A stretch of DNA of 64,000 nt, from the NCBI GenBank assembly GCA_947477655.1, contig CANJTS010000007.1, forward strand, positions 1 through 64,000, read 5' to 3'. The stretch is from CAILUG01 sp903844415. GTDB lineage: Bacteria; Pseudomonadota; Gammaproteobacteria; Pseudomonadales; Pseudohongiellaceae. The notes under the pieces were generated by a model. The model was given only the letters and a program-made list of their open reading frames with translations, had not been told where the DNA came from and did not search any database. Shown piece by piece: positions 18,013 through 27,900 of the stretch; position 1 is the first letter of the stretch; every line of letters begins with the position of its first letter. A program made the position numbers and the translations under genes.

Positions 18013-18792
18013 TCACTTTGTTTTGATAATAAGAGTAGCAAAACGACCTGTTGGGGATTTTTTTCGATGGGAGTAAAAATTGGAATCACCACAAAAAGTA
18101 CAGTTGCAGTCCCCATTAATTTGGTTAATTCCTGCGGTTTTTAACCGAATTCTTGCAATCTGATACAAATCTGCAAACCATTTCCCTGGTTTAAAAGCTG
18201 AAGTGAAAGCTTCATGAGTTGCTGCCTCATCTTCGGGTACAGCCGCCTGTATAAACGCGGCTCTTACTTCATCTCCCACCTCGAAATGACATGACCCTAT
18301 AGCAGGGCCGAGCCAGGCCATAATTTGATGTGGCTGAGACTTAAAACTAGCTATTGTTGCTTCTAAAACTCCGCCACATAAGCCACGCCAGCCAGCATGA
18401 GCTACGGCAATCTCTTGGCCATCAGTTGAACAAAACAAAACGGGCAAACAGTCAGCAGTCAGGATAACGCACGCAAGATTAATGCAGGTAGTATAGATAG
18501 CATCAGCTTGCGGGGATGGGGTAAAAGTGGAATTTTTTGCTGTATACACAGTACACCCATGTACTTGTTGCACCCATTGCATGATAGGTGCTGCACTACC
18601 AGTGATCTTGCCGATGTGTTCACTCAACAAAATGCGGTTTGCGATTACAGCAGCTGGATCGTCATTAACATGGTCAGCAAGATTAAAGGTTTGCCAAGCA
18701 CCCTGGCTGTGACCACCAAAGCGGGTTGTGACAAAAGCATGGACACCAGCCGGCAGCTGCCAAGCAGGCTGATATATTCCATCTTCATTCAA
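18013..18792 (-). CDS. pgeF: PgeF, laccase-domain (YfiH family) protein
   Basis: Member of the DUF152/YfiH family, described as a peptidoglycan-editing factor with zinc- or copper-dependent purine nucleoside and phenol-oxidase activities. Metal-site signatures are present: QVHG, then LTADCLPVLF, and HAGWRGLCGG. The 259-residue length fits the family. The start overlaps the rluD stop by 8 bp, the usual coupled arrangement, and clpB follows 190 bp downstream, as in Pseudomonas. Confidence 0.93.
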   Translation of the reverse strand: MNEDGIYQPAWQLPAGVHAFVTTRFGGHSQGAWQTFNLADHVNDDPAAVIANRILLSEHIGKITGSAAPIMQWVQQVHGCTVYTAKNSTFTPSPQADAIYTTCINLACVILTADCLPVLFCSTDGQEIAVAHAGWRGLCGGVLEATIASFKSQPHQIMAWLGPAIGSCHFEVGDEVRAAFIQAAVPEDEAATHEAFTSAFKPGKWFADLYQIARIRLKTAGINQINGDCNCTFCGDSNFYSHRKKSPTGRFATLIIKTK

Positions 18793-19741
18793 GGTCTTGC
18801 TCCAGCAATGTTAGCAACGCCAGCATGTCGTCTGGTAATGGGGCTTCCCATTGCATAAATTCGTCTGTGTCAGGGTGATTAAAACCTAGAGTTCGTGCGT
18901 GTAAGGCCTGACGTTTGAACTGCTGCAAAAAAGCAAGTAATTGGGGTGCTGCACCCCGCGGTGGTTTAAGGCGACCACCATAAACCTGATCCCCAACTAC
19001 GGGATGACCAAGATGGGCCATGTGCACACGAATCTGATGGGTTCGGCCCGTTTCCAGTTGCACTGAAATATACGTATGACTGCGGAAGCGGACTTTCACC
19101 CTGAAATGGGTTACAGCATCACGAGCACCTTCCCCGTCACTAACAGCACGTTTCTGCCGTTGGACCGGATGTCGACCAATGGGAGCATTTACTGTACCCC
19201 CGGCTGTTAATACACCTTGCACTACCGCTTCATAATGGCGGCCCATGGTACGTTCTTGCAACTGCGATACCAAATGGTGATGAGACTCCGGTGTTTTGGC
19301 GACCACCATCAATCCGCTGGTATCTTTGTCGAGGCGATGCACTATGCCGGCACGTGGCATACCAGCCAGCGCAGGGCAATGCGCTAACAAGCCGTTTAGC
19401 AAGGTACCACTATGGTTGCCTGCAGCTGGATGCACAACCATCCCCACGGGTTTGTTGATAATAAGCAGAGCAGCATCCTCGTGAACAATATTGAGCAACA
19501 GATTTTCAGCCTGGTGCTGTTCATTATGCTCGACATGGGCGTGCAAACTGAGTAACTCCCCCCCAATCACCTTGTCTTTTGCTTTAGCAGTTTGTCCGTT
19601 TAGTTTGAGATCTCCATCCTTTATCCATTGCTGTAAGCGCGCGCGTGAATATTCGGGAAACAGTTGTGCTGCCGCCTGATCCAGGCGCAAGCCGCCTAGA
19701 TCTGCACTTACTGTCTGAATTGAATCTGTATTTTGGGTCAT
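18785..19741 (-). CDS. rluD: 23S rRNA pseudouridine(1911/1915/1917) synthase
   Basis: Makes the three pseudouridines of helix 69 in 23S rRNA. An S4 RNA-binding domain (about 14-75, LRLDQAAAQLFPEYSRARLQ) precedes the catalytic domain. The RluA-family motif GIVHRLDKDTSGLMVVAKT contains the catalytic aspartate, and LETGRTHQIRVHMAHLGHPV is the second signature. The 318 residues are standard. It is divergent from bamD with 155 bp between, an arrangement widely conserved in gammaproteobacteria. Confidence 0.96.
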   Translation of the reverse strand: MTQNTDSIQTVSADLGGLRLDQAAAQLFPEYSRARLQQWIKDGDLKLNGQTAKAKDKVIGGELLSLHAHVEHNEQHQAENLLLNIVHEDAALLIINKPVGMVVHPAAGNHSGTLLNGLLAHCPALAGMPRAGIVHRLDKDTSGLMVVAKTPESHHHLVSQLQERTMGRHYEAVVQGVLTAGGTVNAPIGRHPVQRQKRAVSDGEGARDAVTHFRVKVRFRSHTYISVQLETGRTHQIRVHMAHLGHPVVGDQVYGGRLKPPRGAAPQLLAFLQQFKRQALHARTLGFNHPDTDEFMQWEAPLPDDMLALLTLLEQDLE

Positions 19742-19896
19742 TAAGGTTCCGAGTGCTTAAATTTGCAGCGCATAATACTGCTGAATTCTTGTTGTAGAGG
19801 TCATATTTAAGGTATGACTTGGTTCTCGCTGTCCACTTTACGGTGTAAACTGCGCGACCATTATACAAATCCATTTCATGAATACAGTGACCTGCC

Positions 19897-20889
19897 GTGA
19901 ATAAGTCCTTTTTAAATATATTCTTCGTGTTATTTAGTCTGATCTTGCTTACAAGCTGTAGCTCCAATGAAGATGAATTTGCCAATTCGGGTGAAGAAAC
20001 CTTTTATGATGCTGCAGTAAATTCCCTAGACGTCAGCAATTGGCCACGGGCCATTGATATTCTGCAGCAATTGGAGGCCCAGTTCCCATTTGGTACATAT
20101 GCCGCGCAAGCGCAGCTTGAACTTGTTTATGCTTATTACCGCAACAGTGAACCGGAAGCCGCAAGAACCACAGCCGACCGGTTTATCCGGCTTTATCCGG
20201 ATAATGCCAACATTGACTACGCCTACTACATGAAGGGCATGTCTTTTTATAGTGAAGATGGTCGCATTCTGGGACGTTACCTGCCCACCGATCCCAGCAA
20301 ACGTGATCCTGGTAAAGCACGGGAATCCTTCGCAGATTTTTCGCAATTACTCTCACTGTATCCCAACTCGCCCTATGCCCCAGATGCCCGCGCCCGCATG
20401 ATTTATCTGCGTAATTTGTTGGCAGCATACGAAATTCATGTGGCGGAATTTTATATCCAGCGGCAGGCTTATTTATCGGCTCTAAATCGTGCCCGTTTTG
20501 TTGTTGAAAATTACCAAAGTACTCCTGCCGTACCGCGCGCCCTGGAAATCATGGTCGAAACCTATCTAAGGCTTGGCCTAAATGATCTGGCAGACAACTC
20601 TCTTGCCATCCTCAAACAGAATCATCCAGCCAGCCCCACGCTGGATGCTGAAGGAAACTTCATTGTCTCCACCCAAATTACCGATCCTTCGTTTTTGTAT
20701 TCCATGAGTTTTGGTTTGGTAGGAAGTAACAAAAAAGACACACCACTTGCTCCCACTCGCAGACCGACTCGTACTGATACACCTTATTTGTTTGAATTGC
20801 CTGTACTCGAAGAAAAACGTTCTTGGCTCAACATAATAACCTTCGGTGCGTTGGGTAACCCTGGTACAACAGCAACATCGACCCCCTGA
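19897..20889 (+). CDS. bamD: BamD, outer-membrane protein assembly lipoprotein
   Basis: Essential lipoprotein of the BAM complex that folds beta-barrel proteins into the outer membrane. A GTG start gives a signal peptide with lipobox LLTSC (lipidated cysteine at residue 21). TPR-like helices follow, for example YPDNANIDYAYYMKG and YPNSPYAPDARARMIYL. At 330 residues it is longer than E. coli BamD (245); the excess is a C-terminal tail after residue 250 with Thr/Pro-rich sequence. Position opposite rluD supports the assignment. No upstream ATG is in frame. Confidence 0.94.
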   Translation: MNKSFLNIFFVLFSLILLTSCSSNEDEFANSGEETFYDAAVNSLDVSNWPRAIDILQQLEAQFPFGTYAAQAQLELVYAYYRNSEPEAARTTADRFIRLYPDNANIDYAYYMKGMSFYSEDGRILGRYLPTDPSKRDPGKARESFADFSQLLSLYPNSPYAPDARARMIYLRNLLAAYEIHVAEFYIQRQAYLSALNRARFVVENYQSTPAVPRALEIMVETYLRLGLNDLADNSLAILKQNHPASPTLDAEGNFIVSTQITDPSFLYSMSFGLVGSNKKDTPLAPTRRPTRTDTPYLFELPVLEEKRSWLNIITFGALGNPGTTATSTP

Positions 20890-21055
20890 CGACCAATAAA
20901 AGCTACTTCTAATTTGCTTATGCTCTGGATATTTCGCGCAAGGTTGCAAGCCTGACTTTTGCATAAACATAATAATATTTGCAAGCCGTCAGAATTATGC
21001 AGTCAGAGCAAGCTATATCTATTGTGCCCACATCCACATTTTAGAGATAGGACAC

Positions 21056-21637
21056 GTGGATAAATACTACATTAGCGCTGAACAATTACTGCAAGATGCT
21101 TTTGAGTTGGGCTTGGCAATTGTAAGCAGTGGTTTTAAACCTGATTTTATTATCGGAGTTTGGCGTGGTGGTACTCCGGTCGCCATTGCCGTGCAGGAAG
21201 TGATGAATTTTGTCGGCATCTCTAGTGATCATTTCGCCATTCGAACATCTTCTTACACTGGAATAAACGAACGTACTGAAGTAAAAGTACAGGGGCTAGA
21301 TTATTTGTCTGGCAAGCTTAATGAAGCACATTCATTACTGTTGATCGACGATGTATTTGATACTGGATACAGCTTGCAACAAGTTCTAAGCGAACTTGAT
21401 TTAATATGTAAAAAGAAACCTCCACAAGTAAAAATTGCGACACCTTATTTCAAACCCCTCAACAACAAGACAGCGCGCATACCAGATTATTATTTACACA
21501 CCACAAGCAAATGGCTGGTCTTCCCGCACGAACTGCAAGGGTTGGAAGATACAGAAATAATCTATGGCAAATCTGGATCAAAAGGGCTCATGCAAAGGTT
21601 GTGTAAACTGCGGGAGTCAATAAAAAACAACACATAA
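21056..21637 (+). CDS. Phosphoribosyltransferase (hypoxanthine/xanthine type)
   Basis: Type I phosphoribosyltransferase that would join a purine base to PRPP. The PRPP loop is LLLIDDVFDTGYS (about residues 94-106), and the preceding segment IIGVWRGGTPVA is the usual second substrate loop. The 193 residues fit the Gpt/Hpt-like group that includes xanthine phosphoribosyltransferases, but the base cannot be deduced. It begins with GTG preceded by AGAGATAGGA. It stands alone between bamD and the 21.9-24.5 kb cluster, with a 9-bp direct repeat in its upstream region. Confidence 0.85.
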   Translation: MDKYYISAEQLLQDAFELGLAIVSSGFKPDFIIGVWRGGTPVAIAVQEVMNFVGISSDHFAIRTSSYTGINERTEVKVQGLDYLSGKLNEAHSLLLIDDVFDTGYSLQQVLSELDLICKKKPPQVKIATPYFKPLNNKTARIPDYYLHTTSKWLVFPHELQGLEDTEIIYGKSGSKGLMQRLCKLRESIKNNT

Positions 21638-21809
21638 CTTACAATTTACTGGACTTGGGGTAGACATTCACAGCGCTTTTTTTATCCATAGACATTCGCA
21701 ACAATTTTCACACGCTATAGAAGTACGTCCACTCCTAGGCCGTACCTACAAGCTAGATTTACCTATAAATTAAAAACTTGAAAACTCGATGCAGCATGAG
21801 AATGTTGCA

Positions 21810-21840
21810 GGTGCGGCTGGGAATTTAGCAACCGCACCTA
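21810..21840. repeat. Hairpin repeat, copy 1
   Basis: AGGTGCGG and CCGCACCT form a perfect 8-bp stem around a 15-nt loop containing AATTTAGCA. A related element lies at 32871-32900. It is 35 bp beyond the stop of the 21875-22690 gene, and a smaller hairpin (GCAGCAT/ATGTTGC) is immediately to its left, so the pair may end that transcript, although no strong U-tract follows. Confidence 0.55.
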
Positions 21841-21874
21841 TTGAGGAAGAAATATCTGAAGGCAACAAACTTTA

Positions 21875-22690
21875 TTATAGTACCTCTTCTCCTACCATAC
21901 GCTCAGGATCCAGATTGTTTTCCTGACACAGATAGTCAAAAGGTTCGTTGCCATCGCTCCAGCTTAGGAACCAGCCGCCAGTCCAGGGTGCAGTGTAAGC
22001 ACCAGGATCGTCAACCGTAATTTCGTAGCGCAATTGATCGAACTGTGGCCGCGAAATGCGCTCTATTAGATGTAATTGCGTGGTATGCGGAAATCCATCC
22101 CGACTGAACCAGAACTTGTCATCACCGTGGAAACCTACTGAGTCGACCACTAAAGTATCGGCTTCCCAATGCCCTACCGAATGACCATACCAGGAAGGGG
22201 CAGGATTGGCCGGATGGTCTCTTCCATCCATATAAACCTGGCGCCAGGAGTGGGGCGCACCAATGTTGACAAAAATAACCTGATCACCAATATCCAGTAC
22301 TTCTAGCCCATAAGGGGTGTGAAACATCCTGGCACCACCGGAAGGTTTGCAGCGTGTATGCGGATCGTCCTTGCCACCACCTTCCCGGCGTACGGCATAT
22401 AGTTCGGCAGCCCAGGGTTGAAATGGAACTTGTTCAAGCGTAAGCGCCTCAGGAATATTGGCGCGATTGCCACCGTTGCCGTTTACCATAGTACCGAGCA
22501 AACCTTCCCAGTTGCCGACGTTTTCTGGTGTGCCAGCAAAACTGACGCGACCTTCGGCATTACGGGGCACCGGCCGAGAGTCCACCGGATCAGGTGCTGC
22601 AGAGTCCTGCGCCACTACAGTTGCCACTACAGCTGATAGGGCCAAGACTGCAGTTGCTACTGCTCTTACCAGTTTCTTATTGCCTCTCAT
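21875..22690 (-). CDS. Exported protein of unknown function, paralogue of 23261-24043
   Basis: I recognise no named domain. The 271 residues begin with a signal peptide (about 1-28, ending VVAQ). The C-terminal 150 residues share a pattern with the gene two places upstream: MDGR-P, then YG-S-GHWE-DTLVV-S-GF, then PHT--LHL-ER-SRP, then VDD--AYT-PWT, and a late cysteine (YLCQEN here, SFCEQ there). Conserved W, H, D and C residues suggest an enzyme or binding pocket in the periplasm. GAGGA precedes the ATG by 6 bp. It is last in a four-gene run of exported proteins. Confidence 0.8.
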   Translation of the reverse strand: MRGNKKLVRAVATAVLALSAVVATVVAQDSAAPDPVDSRPVPRNAEGRVSFAGTPENVGNWEGLLGTMVNGNGGNRANIPEALTLEQVPFQPWAAELYAVRREGGGKDDPHTRCKPSGGARMFHTPYGLEVLDIGDQVIFVNIGAPHSWRQVYMDGRDHPANPAPSWYGHSVGHWEADTLVVDSVGFHGDDKFWFSRDGFPHTTQLHLIERISRPQFDQLRYEITVDDPGAYTAPWTGGWFLSWSDGNEPFDYLCQENNLDPERMVGEEVL

Positions 22691-22758
22691 GGCGAGTCCT
22701 CAGTTTTAATTTTTATGGATACATCAAGTAAGGTGTGCTCCTACTCCCAAAATTTTTG

Positions 22759-23205
22759 TTAAGGAGTTGCGTCGCCGTTATCAGCAGGAGCTCCACCGGT
22801 CAAGGTTTGTTGCTCACTAGATGCTGCTCCCAACACTTGACCAGTAGCAACCAAGGTCACACTGCGAGCATTGGCAGTGGTGCTGCCATCACGGGCACGG
22901 GTAGCTTCTACTAGCATTTCATCACCAATTGTCATGCTATTTTTTTTCCAGCCGCGATTTTGCAACATATGGGGCGGACCCATTTCAATGCCCCAGTTTT
23001 CGATAACATGGGTTTCGGGATTTTCGACATCGATGTAGAAATACACATGCGGATTGAACCATTCCATCTTGGTCACATAGCCATTGAGTGTGACAGGCTT
23101 GTCGGAATCGTACTGTGCGCGAAAAGAATGGTGGGCAAAAGCCGGGGTAGCCAGTGCCAACAGACACACCAGACCACTCAGGGTGTTAAGCAGTTTGTTT
23201 TTCAT
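22759..23205 (-). CDS. Exported DUF6152 family protein
   Basis: Small exported protein of 148 residues. A signal peptide (1-24, ending AFA) is followed by the DUF6152 hallmark HHSFRAQYD, then VTLNGYVTKMEWFNPHVYFYID and a conserved GPPHMLQNRGW. The domain looks like a beta-rich fold of about 95 residues, with a Gly/Ala/Thr-rich tail. The paired histidines right after the cleavage site are a possible metal or haem site, which is a guess. It sits between two paralogous genes, and AGAGGA stands 8-10 bp before its ATG. Confidence 0.85.
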   Translation of the reverse strand: MKNKLLNTLSGLVCLLALATPAFAHHSFRAQYDSDKPVTLNGYVTKMEWFNPHVYFYIDVENPETHVIENWGIEMGPPHMLQNRGWKKNSMTIGDEMLVEATRARDGSTTANARSVTLVATGQVLGAASSEQQTLTGGAPADNGDATP

Positions 23206-23260
23206 GGGGCTATTTCCTCTTTATCACGTTTTAGGAATGAAAATTGTCGTTGTTGGTTGG

Positions 23261-24043
23261 TTATTGCTCGCAAAAACTTTCTTCAATATCACCTGCAACC
23301 CAGTCTAGCGTCCATTCTGAAGTCCAGGGTCTGGTATAAGCACGGGCATCGTCTACGGTGACCGAATAAATTAAAGTGTCATGATCCGGGCGACTAAAGC
23401 GTTCGGTTAGATGCAAGGCCGGGGTATGGGGCAAGCCCCCATTGGAGAACCAAAAACGATCATTAAATCCACTGGATTCCACCACCAGCGTATCACCTTC
23501 CCAGTGACCCGTAGAATAACCGTAATAAGTACCAGTCACTTCATCAGGATTGGGGGGGATACGACCATCCATGTTGATTAAACGCCAGTTACGATTGCCA
23601 CCTCCGAACATTACATAGACACGTTCGTAGTTGCGATCTTGAATAATTCTGAAACCTTTGGGGTCCTGCAGATGGCGCGGGCCTGCCGGCGCGATACAGA
23701 CACTGACCGGATCATCCTTCAGACCATTGGTCTGACGATATTTGTACAGAGCCAATGACCAATCCATAAAGGGAGCAACCTTGCTAGCATCTTCGATATT
23801 GGCAAGCAGCCCCATTTCATTCATGGCAACCTCCACACCGTTTTCTACCAATGCATGTTTGCTCGAGTTGGCCCAATAACCGAGCTCACCCGGCGCACGA
23901 TCAAATCTGAGTGTGTTGTCGTCATAACGTGGTGTTGCCTGCACAGTGGGTTCAGTTGTAGTGGTAGTGGCTTCACCACACCCACTCAAGGCTAAGGTCA
24001 GTGCCAGTGTAGTGCAGGAAAAAATTTTGGTGAAATTTTGCAT
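23261..24043 (-). CDS. Lipoprotein of unknown function, paralogue of 21875-22690
   Basis: The start at 24043 (AGGGG 6 bp upstream) gives a classic lipoprotein signal, with lipobox LSGC and lipidation at C22. A longer in-frame start at 24067 would bury the signal. After a Thr-rich linker, the body shares the MDGR-P, YYGYSTGHWEGDTLVVESS, PHTPALHLTERFSRPD, VDDARAYTRPWT and terminal-cysteine blocks with the gene at 21875-22690. The family seems to be uncharacterised. The lipid anchor here against a free form in the paralogue suggests one membrane-bound and one soluble version of the same activity. Confidence 0.82.
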   Translation of the reverse strand: MQNFTKIFSCTTLALTLALSGCGEATTTTTEPTVQATPRYDDNTLRFDRAPGELGYWANSSKHALVENGVEVAMNEMGLLANIEDASKVAPFMDWSLALYKYRQTNGLKDDPVSVCIAPAGPRHLQDPKGFRIIQDRNYERVYVMFGGGNRNWRLINMDGRIPPNPDEVTGTYYGYSTGHWEGDTLVVESSGFNDRFWFSNGGLPHTPALHLTERFSRPDHDTLIYSVTVDDARAYTRPWTSEWTLDWVAGDIEESFCEQ

Positions 24044-24115
24044 CGATTCCCCTGATGGATTCAGCATTTATAATTATTGTTAGTTAGGTTTGTTCCGACT
24101 GCAGCGCGCTGCAGA

Positions 24116-24502
24116 TTATTCCCGAGTCAGTACAATCTGATTTTCAACACCGCCAATGTTCCAGGTGCCGGTGATAGTGCGTTTGTAAGAACCAAGATTT
24201 TCTAACACACCATCCACAATGATGGGCTGGCCATCAGCAGAAGTTGCTTCAAAGTGTACAGCCCAAGTGTCAGCATTTAAGGAAGCGGTAGTAAAATTAA
24301 CATTATTACGACCGGGATTGATGCGGCCATTGATGGCAGTGCCATCCCAGTTCATCACTACCACAGCGAGAGTGCCTGCAGCGCCCGCTTGGCCCCAGTT
24401 TCCACGCCAGGTGCCATCCAGTGGATAACCTTCCTGAGCAATTACCCATACACTGGCGCATAAAGTAAAAACTGCGAAAAGCAAAGAGATGATCAGTTTC
24501 AT
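24116..24502 (-). CDS. Small exported beta-rich protein of unknown function
   Basis: First gene of the four-gene exported cluster. A signal peptide (1-22, ending VIAQ) precedes about 105 residues of short beta strands with the pattern YPLDGTWRGNW near the start and GTWNIGG near the end. These GTW-type repeats are like those of lipocalin-like barrels, although no cysteines or catalytic residues stand out. AGAGGAG lies 9 bp before the ATG, and TATAGT further upstream could be a -10. No named family recognised. Confidence 0.75.
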   Translation of the reverse strand: MKLIISLLFAVFTLCASVWVIAQEGYPLDGTWRGNWGQAGAAGTLAVVVMNWDGTAINGRINPGRNNVNFTTASLNADTWAVHFEATSADGQPIIVDGVLENLGSYKRTITGTWNIGGVENQIVLTRE

Positions 24503-24871
24503 GCGGCAGGGCTCCTCTTTAAATCAACGTTATCAACATCGACTAAATTGTTTATTATTGTAAATGACCACCCAACTATACCGCATTTTTTCCAGGCAAA
24601 CCTAGCAGCGGCTAGATTCAAGCAGGAGGAGGATAGCTTTCCTCATATTTTGCACAAAAGTAGCTTGTCAAAGCACTTTTGCCTGCCTGTGGTTAGTATT
24701 AAGGATACCATCTGCATAAATACCTACTTGACTTTAAAGGCCTAGGCTCTATCCTTCGCCGCATGCAAAAGAACCCTCTTTTCCCCCACATTATTATATT
24801 TATTCGATACTTGTATCGAAAATGAAGTGATGGGTTCAAGCCAAGGTTAAAGAATAACTAATTAGCTGAAT
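24503..24871 (+). other. Intergenic region upstream of ileS with possible promoter and no gene
   Basis: No protein-coding gene is evident. TTGACT (24728-24733) and TATCCT (24750-24755) with a 16-bp spacer form a fair sigma70 promoter pointing at ileS. With the terminator at 24872-24896 this would define an RNA of about 135 nt. The start of the region holds the ribosome binding site and probable promoter of the minus-strand cluster. Confidence 0.4.
24803..24820. promoter_or_regulatory. Perfect 18-bp palindrome upstream of ileS
   Basis: TTCGATAC and GTATCGAA form perfect 8-bp arms around a TT spacer. This size and symmetry fit a dimeric repressor operator, for example TetR or MarR type. No matching regulator is adjacent. 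It could equally be an RNA hairpin in the ileS leader. Confidence 0.5.
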
Positions 24872-24896
24872 ACCCGCCCCGAAGCGGGTTTTTTTT
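24872..24896 (+). terminator. Intrinsic terminator just upstream of ileS
   Basis: ACCCGC and GCGGGT form a 6-bp GC-rich stem with a 6-nt loop, followed by eight T residues on the plus strand. The minus strand has no T-tract, so it acts rightward. The nearest upstream gene is on the minus strand, so this ends either a small RNA or an attenuated ileS leader, 44 bp before the ileS ATG. Confidence 0.8.
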
Positions 24897-24939
24897 ACCT
24901 GAATTTTATCCAAGCCCTAAGGTTGCAACAGGTTTGACA

Positions 24940-27900
24940 ATGAGTGATGAAGTAGAAATCGGAATTAACGAGAATTTTTCTTTTGTTACGGCAGAACATG
25001 CCGTGCTGCGTTTCTGGAAGCAGGAAAAGGTATTTCAGCTTTCGTTGCAGCAAACTAGGGAATGCCCACCTTTTATTTTCTATGACGGCCCGCCTTTTGC
25101 CACTGGTCTGCCGCATCACGGTCACTTGGTAGGTTCAACCCTCAAAGACATCATTCCGCGTTACTACACCATGCAAGGTTATTACGTGCAGCGCCGTTTT
25201 GGCTGGGATTGTCATGGGCTACCCATTGAACACGAGATAGACAAGGCACTGGGTATGTCATCCCAACAAGCGGTCGCCGAACTGGGCATCAAGGGTTACA
25301 ACGATAAATGTCGTGGCATCGTGCAGCGTTATACCGCCGAGTGGGAAAAAACCATTACCCGAATTGGACGCTGGGTGGATTTTGAACATGACTACAAGAC
25401 CATGGAGCCTTGGTACATGGAGTCGGTGTGGTGGGTGATGCAGCAGCTCTGGAACAAGGACTTGATCTACCGTGGCGTAAAAGTAGTGCCCTTCTCCACC
25501 GCACTTGGCACCGTGTTATCCAACTTTGAAGCAGGCTCCAATTATCAGGATGTACAGGATCCGGCCATCACTGTGTTGTTCAAATTAGAAGACGAAGATG
25601 CGTGGTTGTCTGCATGGACTACTACGCCGTGGACTCTGCCTTCCAATTTAGGATTATGTGTCAATGCCGATATGGAGTATGTGAAAGTTCGCGACGAAGA
25701 ATTGGGCAAGGTTATATATGTAGCCAGATCCCGACTGGAATCGGTCGGCAAAAATCGTAATTTAACAGAGCTTTCCAATTGTCCTGGCAGTGCCCTTGTA
25801 GGTAAAAAATATTTGCCGCTGTTTCCCTATTTCAATGAACTAAAAGCAGAAGGGGCTTTTACTGTTTTTGCCGATGATTACGTTACCTCTGACAGTGGCA
25901 CCGGCATCGTGCACCAGGCACCTGCGTTTGGGGAAGACGATTTCCGCGTCATGAAAGCCAATGGTGTCAGCACAGTAGTGTGTCCGGTTGATATGGAAGG
26001 AAAGTTTACTGATGAAGTCACTGATTTTGCAGGGGTCTATGTTAAGGACGCCGACAAACATATCATTAAACGCCTGAAAGAAGCCGGCAATCTCTATTTG
26101 CAGGAAGTAATTGTCCATAGTTATCCCTTCTGCCCGCGCTCAGATACACCCATCATATATCGCACCATCCCATCATGGTACGTAAAGGTGGAAGCAATGC
26201 GTGATCGTCTAGTCGCTAATAACCAACAAATAAACTGGGTGCCAGACCATATAAAAAATGGCCGCATGGGAAATTGGCTCAGCAACGCTTTGGACTGGTG
26301 TATTTCGCGCAATCGCTATTGGGGTACACCACTTCCAATCTGGATTAATGATGAAAGTGATAAGCGTATATGTATCGGCTCCATCGCCGAGCTAGAAAAA
26401 TTCACCGGCGTACTGGTGCAAGATTTACACCGCGAATATGTGGATGACCTGACGTTCACCATTGCTGGCGAAGCCGGTACCTATCGTCGCGTGTCTGAAG
26501 TACTCGACTGTTGGTTTGAATCTGGAGCCATGCCGTATGCACAACTGCACTATCCGTTTGAAAATCAAAAATTGTTTGAAGCAGGTTTCCCGGCTGAATA
26601 CATCGCCGAAGGGCTGGATCAAACACGAGGCTGGTTTTATACCTTGCTGGTGCTTTCTACAGCTCTCTACGACAAACCTTCGTTCAAGAATGTAATCGTA
26701 AACGGCATCGTCATGGCGGAAGACGGCAAGAAGATGTCGAAACGTCTACAAAACTACACACCGCCAGACATCCTGATGGAAGAATATGGTGCTGACGCCC
26801 TGCGTTTGTATTTGATCAATTCAGGACTAGTCAAAGCAGAAGAACAACGCTTTACCGACAGTGGCGTGAAAGAAATGGTGCGCCGCGCTCTACTGCCATG
26901 GCTCAATTCCTTCAAATTTCTGCAAACCTATGCTGATATTGATCAGTGGCGCGCCCTTGGTGATGCCCCTGTGTCAACTAATATTACCGATCAGTGGCTG
27001 TTGTCGCGCTTGCAATCGTTGTTAACTTCGGTAACCAAAGAAATGGCCGAATACAAACTTTACAATGTAGTGCCCGCGCTATTTGAATTTATCGAAGACT
27101 TAACCAATTGGTACATCCGACTTAATCGAGGCCGGTTCTGGGTGGAAGAGATGACCAAGGATAAAGCCGCAGCCTATCAAACCTTGTATCGAACCTTGTA
27201 TGAATTGACTTTATGCATGGCACCTTTTGCCCCTTTTCTGGCTGAGCATATTTATCAGCAACTGCTGCCCTACGGGCCAATTGATAGCAAGTTGTCGTTA
27301 TCTGTACATCTATGCACCTATCCAAAAGCCGAACCACTTTATATTCAACCAGCGCTTGAAGGGGCTGTTGCCCGGATGCAAAACATTATTCTGCTCGGTC
27401 GCCAAAAACGTAACCAAGTGAAAATAAAAACCAAAGTACCACTGGCAAGACTGACAATTATTCATCTGGAGCAATCAATGCTCGATGAAATTGCGCGCCT
27501 AGAAAATTACATCAAAAGTGAGCTGAATGTAAAAAATGTGGAATATTCACAAGACGAAAACCAGTTTATCAATCTGTTTGCCAAACCGAATTCACCGGTG
27601 CTCGGTAAACGTTTTGGGAAAAATTTTGGAAGTTTCCGAAAAGCGATCGAAGCACTGGATTCCCGTCAGCTTCAACTGCTGCAGAACAATGGCATACTGA
27701 TGTTGGAAGGAGAAAATTTCAGCCTTGAAGACATATTGATTTTCCGCGAAGCGAAACCTGGCACCCAGGCACTTTCTAACCGCTTTATTTCCATCGATAT
27801 GGATTGCACTCTGGACGCAGCATTAATAAGTGAAGGATTGGCGCGCGAAGTAGTCAACCGCATCCAGAAAACCCGCAAGGATCTGGGCTTTAATGTTACT

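Noticed and set aside
24832..24840. GGTTCAAG-like stretch upstream of ileS resembling a tRNA T-arm
   Set aside because: No D-arm, anticodon arm or acceptor stem fits around it.
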